The notes under the pieces were generated by a model, which was given only the letters and a program-made list of their open reading frames with translations, ran no database searches and was not told the DNA's origin. A stretch of DNA of 51,058 bases from assembly GCA_028287105.1 (NCBI GenBank), contig JAQBQH010000008.1:1-51058 (forward strand), written 5' to 3'. Shown here in pieces: positions 44,428 through 51,058 of the stretch. The DNA is from Myxococcales bacterium. GTDB taxonomy: Bacteria; Myxococcota_A; Polyangia; Palsa-1104. The position numbers and the translations under genes are program-made. Position 1 is the stretch's first letter. Every line of letters begins with the position of its first letter.

Positions 44428-44456
44428 ATGATGAGGGATGCATACGGTCGAGTCAA
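44428..44456 (-). promoter_or_regulatory. Candidate promoter of the eCIS operon
   Basis: TTGACT (44451-44456, minus strand) and CATCAT (44428-44433) are 17 nt apart, 5/6 and 4/6 to the sigma-70 consensus. An ACGCAAC heptamer (44465-44471, minus strand), also present in the other eCIS divergent region at 16.8 kb, lies just upstream. The start of transcription would be about 40 nt before the DUF4255 ATG. The other side of the 136-bp gap serves the kamA gene. Confidence 0.5.
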
Positions 44457-44520
44457 CCAGGATTGTTGCGTTTTCCCCTCTTGAACATGCGACGCGTGCT
44501 ACATTAGAAATGGCGCACAA

Positions 44521-45912
<1,392 letters not shown>

Positions 45913-45946
45913 TTGCGGCCGCGTCCGCGGCTGCTAGACCTACTCG

Positions 45947-47077
45947 ATGATCCGGATGTCTCTCGCGCTCGCCGTCGTGGCCGTGACGGCGCACGCCGCG
46001 CACGCGGAGCGGCGCTGGCTGCGCGCGAACTTCCACGCGCACGCCACGACCGAAGCGCTGGTGGACGACGGCAGCGAGAGCGCCGAGGCGCTGCATCGGG
46101 CCGTGCGGGCCGCGGGGTTCGATTTCTCGTTGCACACGCCGCACTGCGACTCGAGCACCGCGACCGCCGAGGCGTTCGTCGCGCAGCGCGAGGCCGAGTC
46201 GAAGCTGAACGTTGCGGGGCTGACGATCGCCGTCGGACAGGAGCTCACCGTCGCCAACGGACCGAGCTTCGAGCGCAGGACCCGGGTGCTCGGACAATCG
46301 GCACCGGGCAACCTCGACCACCTCACCATCTTCGGACACAAGGCGCTGGTCGGGTTTCGCGCGCTGACGCCGGCCGACGCGTGCGAGCGCGTGCATCGCG
46401 ACGGCGGAGTCTGCATCGTCAATCATCCGGGGCCCGGCCCGATGATGTGGGAAGAGGGCTACTGGGAGGCGCCGAAGAATCGCGCGCGCATCGACGCGCT
46501 CGAGGTCTACAACGGGCAGGCGCTGGCGGCGGTGGCGATCGACTTCGAGAGCCGCTATCGCGAGGCGACCGCCTATCGCGGGCTCGGCATCAAGATCGCG
46601 GCGACGACAGGCGCCGATACACACGGGCCGACGTCGGTGGCGCGGGCGCAGGCGAGGCTGGCGGGCCTCGCCGGCGCAGCGTCGAAGCTGGTCAAGCTCA
46701 TGATGCCGGCGCCGACGAGCGCGCGGCCGGAGCTCCTGGCGGCGACGCTGGTGTGGGCCGACGGGACGCGCACCGAAGACGTCCTGGCGGCGGTCAAAGC
46801 GCGGCGCACCGTCGCCACCTATGCGCTCGAGGGTCTGCGGGTCACGCTCGACGGCCTCGGCGAGGTGCGCAAGAGCGGCGCGGTGAAGCTGCGGCTCGGG
46901 CTGTCGCGAAAATTGGCGGAGGTGACGCTCTATCGCGAGGGCGTGGCGGTGCAGAGCTGGCGCGACGTCGACGTCGCCGAGTGGTCGGAGACGATCAGCG
47001 CGCCGGCGGCCTACGTGTTCGCGGCGCGTGACGGCGCCGGACGGATGATGACGTCGGCGATCTGGTACGAGCCCTGA
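45947..47077 (+). CDS. Secreted PHP-domain phosphoesterase-like protein
   Basis: Protein of 376 residues with a signal peptide (1-20, ending AHA). The PHP metal-binding motifs are visible: LRANFHAHATTE, LHTPHCDSS, VGQELTVANG, IVNHPGPGP and TTGADTHGP. PHP proteins hydrolyse phosphoesters with two or three metals; secreted ones are poorly characterised. A C-terminal beta-rich domain (about 280-376) follows. It is 34 nt downstream of kamA and may be co-transcribed; a GC hairpin without T-tract separates them. Confidence 0.87.
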   Translation: MIRMSLALAVVAVTAHAAHAERRWLRANFHAHATTEALVDDGSESAEALHRAVRAAGFDFSLHTPHCDSSTATAEAFVAQREAESKLNVAGLTIAVGQELTVANGPSFERRTRVLGQSAPGNLDHLTIFGHKALVGFRALTPADACERVHRDGGVCIVNHPGPGPMMWEEGYWEAPKNRARIDALEVYNGQALAAVAIDFESRYREATAYRGLGIKIAATTGADTHGPTSVARAQARLAGLAGAASKLVKLMMPAPTSARPELLAATLVWADGTRTEDVLAAVKARRTVATYALEGLRVTLDGLGEVRKSGAVKLRLGLSRKLAEVTLYREGVAVQSWRDVDVAEWSETISAPAAYVFAARDGAGRMMTSAIWYEP

Positions 47078-47090
47078 CGGACGGGGCGGC

Positions 47091-47270
47091 TCACAGGCCG
47101 TAGATGCGCTTCAGGTGCTCGTCGCAGAGGAAGGTCGGGTCGCCGCTCTCGGCGCGCGCCGTCTTACACGCGGCGCATTCGTCGGCAGCGGGAAAGGTCT
47201 CCTCGACGCGAAGCAGAGCCTTCTGACGCTCGATCTCGCGGTGCAGCTTGACCTTCTCGTCCTCGTCCAC
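47091..47270 (-). CDS. Small Cys-containing protein following the acyl-CoA synthetase
   Basis: Protein of 59 residues from GTG 47270, 4 nt after the stop of the acyl-CoA synthetase. It is charged at the start (DEDEKVKLHREIERQKALLR), then CAAC, and a last Cys in FLCDEHLKRIYGL, which could bind one zinc. The coupling and amino-acid composition favour a real gene, but no ATG is available and no family was recognised. Confidence 0.55.
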   Translation of the reverse strand: MDEDEKVKLHREIERQKALLRVEETFPAADECAACKTARAESGDPTFLCDEHLKRIYGL

Positions 47271-47274
47271 GCGC

Positions 47275-49050
47275 TCACACGTAGAGCTTGTCTAGGTCCC
47301 CGCCGTACCGCTTGAGCACGTTGCGACGCTTGACCTTCAACGTCGGCGTCAGCATGTCGTTGGCGGTCGTAAATTCCTCGTCGGCGATGACGAACTTCTT
47401 GATGCGCTCGTAGCTCTTCCAGTCGGTCGAGTACTTCTCGAGCTCCTTGGCGATGAGCTCGCGCATCTTGGGCGACGACAGGATCGCCGTCGACGAGGTG
47501 GCGTCGAGCCCATTCTCCTCGGCCCACTTCTGCGCGTTCTGCAGATTGGGCACGATGACCGCGACGTTGTAGGGCTTGTCGGAGCCGTGCAGCATCGCCT
47601 GCGCGATGAACGGCGAGAGCGTCAGCTTCTCTTCCAGCGGCGCCGGCGCCACGTACTTGCCGTTCTGCAGTTTGTAGAGCTCCTTGACGCGGCCGGTGAC
47701 GGCGAGGAATCCGTCGCTGTCGAAGCGGCCGAGATCGCCGGTGCGCAGGCCGGCGTCGGGCGTCATGACCTTCTCGGTCTCTTCGGGCTGATTGTGATAG
47801 CCGAGCATGACGCCGGTGCCATAGACGATGATCTCGCCGTTGTCGGCGTCGCCGCCGGGCGCCTGATGGTCGAGCTTGATCTCGACGCCGGGGAGCGGTT
47901 TGCCGACGGTGCCGATGCGGCGCGCATGCGGCTGGTTGCAGCAGGCGATGCCCGAGGTCTCGGTCATGCCGTAGCCTTCGTAAACGTCGATGCCGAGATT
48001 GTCGACGAACTCGGCGACGTCGGGAGAGAGGGCGGCCGCGCCCGAGCAGGCGAACTCGAGCTTGCCGCCGAAGCGCTGCTTGACCTTGCCGAAGATGAGC
48101 ATCTTGGCGAGCGGCAGCGAGATCACCTCGCCGAAGCTGCGCGACTGTCCGCGCTTCTGCTTCGAGCGCGAGCGCAAGGCGGCGTGGAAGATGTTGCGGA
48201 TGAGCTTGGGCTTCTCGGCGACGTTGGCCTGCACGCCGGCGTAGATGCGGTTCCAGATCTGCGGCACCGCGAAGAGCACCGTCGGCTTGACCTCGCCGAT
48301 GTACTCGAGGATGCGCTCGCGCTTTTCGCAGATGGCGAGCGAGGCGCCGAGCGAGATCATGCCGCTCAGCTCGATGGAGCCGCCGTAGACGTGCGCCCAC
48401 GGCAGAAAGGCGAGCGACCGGTGGGCGCCATCGATAGGCACGACGGCCTGAAATCCCGAGACGTTGCCGGCCAGGTTGGCATGGGAGAGGCGCACCCCCT
48501 TGGGCTTGCCCGTGGTGCCGGAGGTATAGATGAAGATGGCGACGTCGTCGGCGGCCGGCGTGATGGCCGGCACGCCACCGGCGGCGCCGTCTTTCATGAG
48601 CGCGGCGAACCCGTTTGCGTCGGCGGCGTCGAAATCGATCACATGTTGAAGCGTGGGCAATTCCCCGGCGAAGGCGCGGACCCGTTTGGCGACGGCGTCG
48701 CCGGAGACCAGGCAGAGGCGCGCGTCGGAGTCGCCGAGGATGAACTTCCATTCGGCGTCGAGCTGCGACTCGTACATCGGCACGTAGACGGCGCCGAGCG
48801 TATAGCAGGCATAGGCGCCGGTGGCCCACTCGAGGCGATTGTTGCTGATGACGGCGACGCGATCGCCGCGCTCGACGCCGCGTTTGACCAGACCGGCGCG
48901 ACACTGCTCGACGAGGCTGCCGAATTGCGCGTACGTCGTCCAGCTCCAGCCGGCCTTGTCGCGCGTTCCGAACAGCGGGCGGTCGGGATATTTGGTGACG
49001 ACGTCGTGGAACATGGTGGCGAGATCGGCGAAGCGCGGCTCGAACGTCAT
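47275..49050 (-). CDS. Long-chain acyl-CoA synthetase (AMP-forming)
   Basis: Adenylate-forming enzyme of 591 residues that activates a fatty acid to its CoA ester. The P-loop IFIYTSGTTGKPKGVRLSH, the A4/A5 region GYGMTETSG, LRTGDLGRFDSDGFLAVTGR and the C-terminal ELYKLQNGKYVAP and LTPTLKVKRRNVLKRY are standard for FadD/Faa-type enzymes. Membrane-associated in the cytoplasm. It is followed in the same transcript by the small Cys protein. Confidence 0.95.
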   Translation of the reverse strand: MTFEPRFADLATMFHDVVTKYPDRPLFGTRDKAGWSWTTYAQFGSLVEQCRAGLVKRGVERGDRVAVISNNRLEWATGAYACYTLGAVYVPMYESQLDAEWKFILGDSDARLCLVSGDAVAKRVRAFAGELPTLQHVIDFDAADANGFAALMKDGAAGGVPAITPAADDVAIFIYTSGTTGKPKGVRLSHANLAGNVSGFQAVVPIDGAHRSLAFLPWAHVYGGSIELSGMISLGASLAICEKRERILEYIGEVKPTVLFAVPQIWNRIYAGVQANVAEKPKLIRNIFHAALRSRSKQKRGQSRSFGEVISLPLAKMLIFGKVKQRFGGKLEFACSGAAALSPDVAEFVDNLGIDVYEGYGMTETSGIACCNQPHARRIGTVGKPLPGVEIKLDHQAPGGDADNGEIIVYGTGVMLGYHNQPEETEKVMTPDAGLRTGDLGRFDSDGFLAVTGRVKELYKLQNGKYVAPAPLEEKLTLSPFIAQAMLHGSDKPYNVAVIVPNLQNAQKWAEENGLDATSSTAILSSPKMRELIAKELEKYSTDWKSYERIKKFVIADEEFTTANDMLTPTLKVKRRNVLKRYGGDLDKLYV

Positions 49051-49128
49051 GGTGCCGAAGTCTACCGCGAAAATCGCGCGGCGATGGAGCTTGCGTTCGC
49101 TCGGGCGCCGACGGCAAGATGGCGCCCC

Positions 49129-49608
49129 ATGCAGTGGCTCGGAAGATTGCTCGCGGCTCTGGCGCTCGTCGCCGGCGTGAGTGCGTGCGGCTCGACGATC
49201 GCGGTGCCGGATCAGGGTGTCATCGTGACCGGCTGTCAGAAGCCGGGGCTTTGTTACCGGAACGATTGCCCCTGCTCGCGCGCGACGTTGTCGACGCCGG
49301 CCTGCGTGATCGACTCGGTGTGCACCGATCCGCTGGATCAGACGACGTGCAACTGTCCGGTGGTGATCGAGGTCGACGGCGGCAACGCGGCGACGTCGCG
49401 ATGCCTCGAGACGGCGCAGGCGTGCGTCGGGCGCGGCCCGGTCTGCGCGGGAGTCGGCGCCAGCTGCGTGGCGCCGGGCGCGGGCTGCGTCTCGGGCGGC
49501 ACGCCGCCGATGTTGGTGTCCGGTATCGGCGCAACGCTCGAGCCGCGCTGTCAGCTCGTCGACGACGTCTGCTGCCCGGGCGTCGACGGCGGCGTCAGCA
49601 CCGACTAA
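49129..49608 (+). CDS. Cys-rich lipoprotein
   Basis: Protein of 159 residues with a lipoprotein signal (GVSAC) and at least 14 further Cys in the mature part (GCQKPGLC, CPCSRATLSTPAC, CTDPLDQTTCNC, and CCPGVDGG at the end). Such compact Cys-rich secreted proteins are common in myxobacteria. Function unknown. Divergent from the acyl-CoA synthetase. Confidence 0.78.
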   Translation: MQWLGRLLAALALVAGVSACGSTIAVPDQGVIVTGCQKPGLCYRNDCPCSRATLSTPACVIDSVCTDPLDQTTCNCPVVIEVDGGNAATSRCLETAQACVGRGPVCAGVGASCVAPGAGCVSGGTPPMLVSGIGATLEPRCQLVDDVCCPGVDGGVSTD

Positions 49609-49635
49609 TCCGTCGGCCCGATCGGCAGCCCTTCA

Positions 49636-50502
<867 letters not shown>

Positions 50503-50965
50503 GGAGACCTCCACAAGAGTGCGGAATCAAAAGCGTTATCTAAGCACCAGCGCGATCGAAACCGACGCAAAAGTATATCGCCGGAGGACCCTCGCGGCAA
50601 CTTATCCACAAGCGAGATGATTATCGTCCGGTCTTTCCAGAAGTTGCGTGCTCGATCGAAATGCTTATCAATCGGGGCCACGGTCGTCACCCGATGTTTG
50701 GGGTCGCGATCGGGCAGGTCGGGCAGGTCGAGCATTCTGAGGGGCGCCTACGCGGTGGGGTGGTCCACGTAGGTAAGCGAACGAGGGCTCGGGCAGTGAC
50801 AACAGAAGATGACACTCCCTTGACGTGAGGTCGGGCACACAAGCGAGGTCGTCCGTGTCCTTGCGCAAAGTCACAGCGACGGGAAAAAGATTGATCGAGT
50901 ACCGGCGAAACGTTTATAGTCGGATGTCCGAAGTTAACTCTTTTTAGATTGCAAGGAGGGTCGCG
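50503..50965. other. 463-bp intergenic region with one DnaA box
   Basis: No gene is seen. The region is AT-richer than its surroundings and contains a perfect DnaA-box sequence TTATCCACA at 50602-50610, imperfect TTATC-containing 9-mers at about 50535, 50630 and 50662, a short direct repeat of gggcaggtc near 50715-50735, and the promoter at 50891-50920. A single perfect box and the gene neighbours do not make a convincing chromosome origin. Confidence 0.5.
50891..50920 (+). promoter_or_regulatory. Promoter of the right-edge lipoprotein gene
   Basis: TTGATC (50891-50896) and TATAGT (50915-50920) with an 18-nt spacer, 46 nt before the ATG. The -35 box and spacer length are identical to those of the eCIS internal promoter at 33.06-33.09 kb. 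Confidence 0.6.
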
Positions 50966-51058
50966 ATGAAGCGGTTGAATTGGAGGGGCCTCGCGTTAGG
51001 GCTGATGACCACGACGCTGGGCTTGGGGATCGCGGCCTGCGACGACGACACGACGTCA
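50966..51058 (+). CDS. Lipoprotein, 5' part only
   Basis: ATG 50966 is preceded by AAGGAGGG with a 5-nt spacer and begins a lipoprotein signal (basic start KRLNWRG, hydrophobic stretch, lipobox IAAC, then DDDTTS). The gene runs off the right edge after 31 codons; what it does cannot be told. Confidence 0.8.
   Translation, partial: MKRLNWRGLALGLMTTTLGLGIAACDDDTTS

Noticed and set aside
50713-50735. Tandem gggcaggtc repeats as a CRISPR or iteron array
   Set aside because: Only two adjacent 9-bp copies; too few and too short for either.
50503-50965. Chromosomal replication origin
   Set aside because: Only one perfect DnaA box, no dnaA/dnaN/gidA neighbours and no clear AT-rich unwinding stretch.

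Overview
The window is GC-rich (only the promoter regions are visibly AT-richer), densely coding, and looks like a chromosomal segment of a myxobacterium or a close relative (Myxococcota, formerly delta-proteobacteria). This placement is an inference from gene content: a membrane Ser/Thr protein kinase, a PP2C phosphatase, many FHA-domain proteins, a secreted protein with a MYXO-CTERM-like tail (Cys, Gly/Ser-rich stretch, hydrophobic helix, Arg cluster), Cys-rich lipoproteins and frequent GTG starts. No rRNA, tRNA or CRISPR array was seen.

Layout. 1-12.4 kb holds mixed housekeeping and accessory genes: a DEAD-box helicase (cut by the left edge), a membrane kinase, an ArsB-like permease plus ferredoxin, a divergent pair of secreted carbohydrate-active proteins (an LPMO-like histidine-brace protein and a TIM-barrel glycosidase), an ATP-dependent DNA ligase, lipoproteins, an aldo/keto reductase, and an ECF41 sigma factor facing a DoxX-like membrane protein across a textbook ECF41 promoter. 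12.4-12.8 kb is non-coding and carries two inverted copies of a ~145-nt element whose outer stems differ in sequence yet each still pairs. A radical SAM protein and a PP2C phosphatase follow.

14.3-44.4 kb is the core of the window: an extracellular contractile injection system (eCIS, Afp/PVC-like) read almost entirely from the minus strand. In transcription order it contains a DUF4255 cap/terminator protein, sheath 1, an intra-operon terminator, a double-domain tube protein, a tail-assembly-chaperone pair joined by an apparent programmed -1 ribosomal frameshift, sheath 2, tube 2, a 1166-residue Pro/Ala/Thr-rich protein, LysM protein, VgrG/gpD-like hub, a small zinc ribbon, gp25, gpJ-like baseplate protein, a PASTA-gpI fusion, a baseplate/fibre-like protein, four FHA proteins (two with zinc ribbons, one with vWA, one with a long coiled coil), a Ycf46-like AAA+ ATPase with its DUF1257 and DUF2997 partners, and a double AAA+ ATPase. 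A second minus-strand group (DUF4157 metallopeptidase-like protein, pentapeptide-repeat protein, Pro/Ser-rich protein, TPR protein) and one acidic plus-strand protein complete it. No PAAR spike tip, classical coiled-coil tape measure or long tail fibre is recognisable.

The FHA array plus the adjacent PP2C phosphatase suggests phospho-threonine control of the injection machine, in the manner of the type VI secretion threonine-phosphorylation pathway, but built from different parts. 44.5-51 kb returns to ordinary genes: lysine 2,3-aminomutase, a secreted PHP-domain protein, an acyl-CoA synthetase with a small Cys-containing protein, lipoproteins and a SprT-like metalloprotein.

The most notable observations are the complete-looking -1 frameshift signal (slippery heptamer, 6-nt spacer, 12-bp stem-loop) in an eCIS chaperone gene, the FHA/zinc-ribbon/vWA array, the Ycf46-DUF1257-DUF2997 module inside an eCIS locus, and the paired structured repeats at 12.43-12.78 kb.
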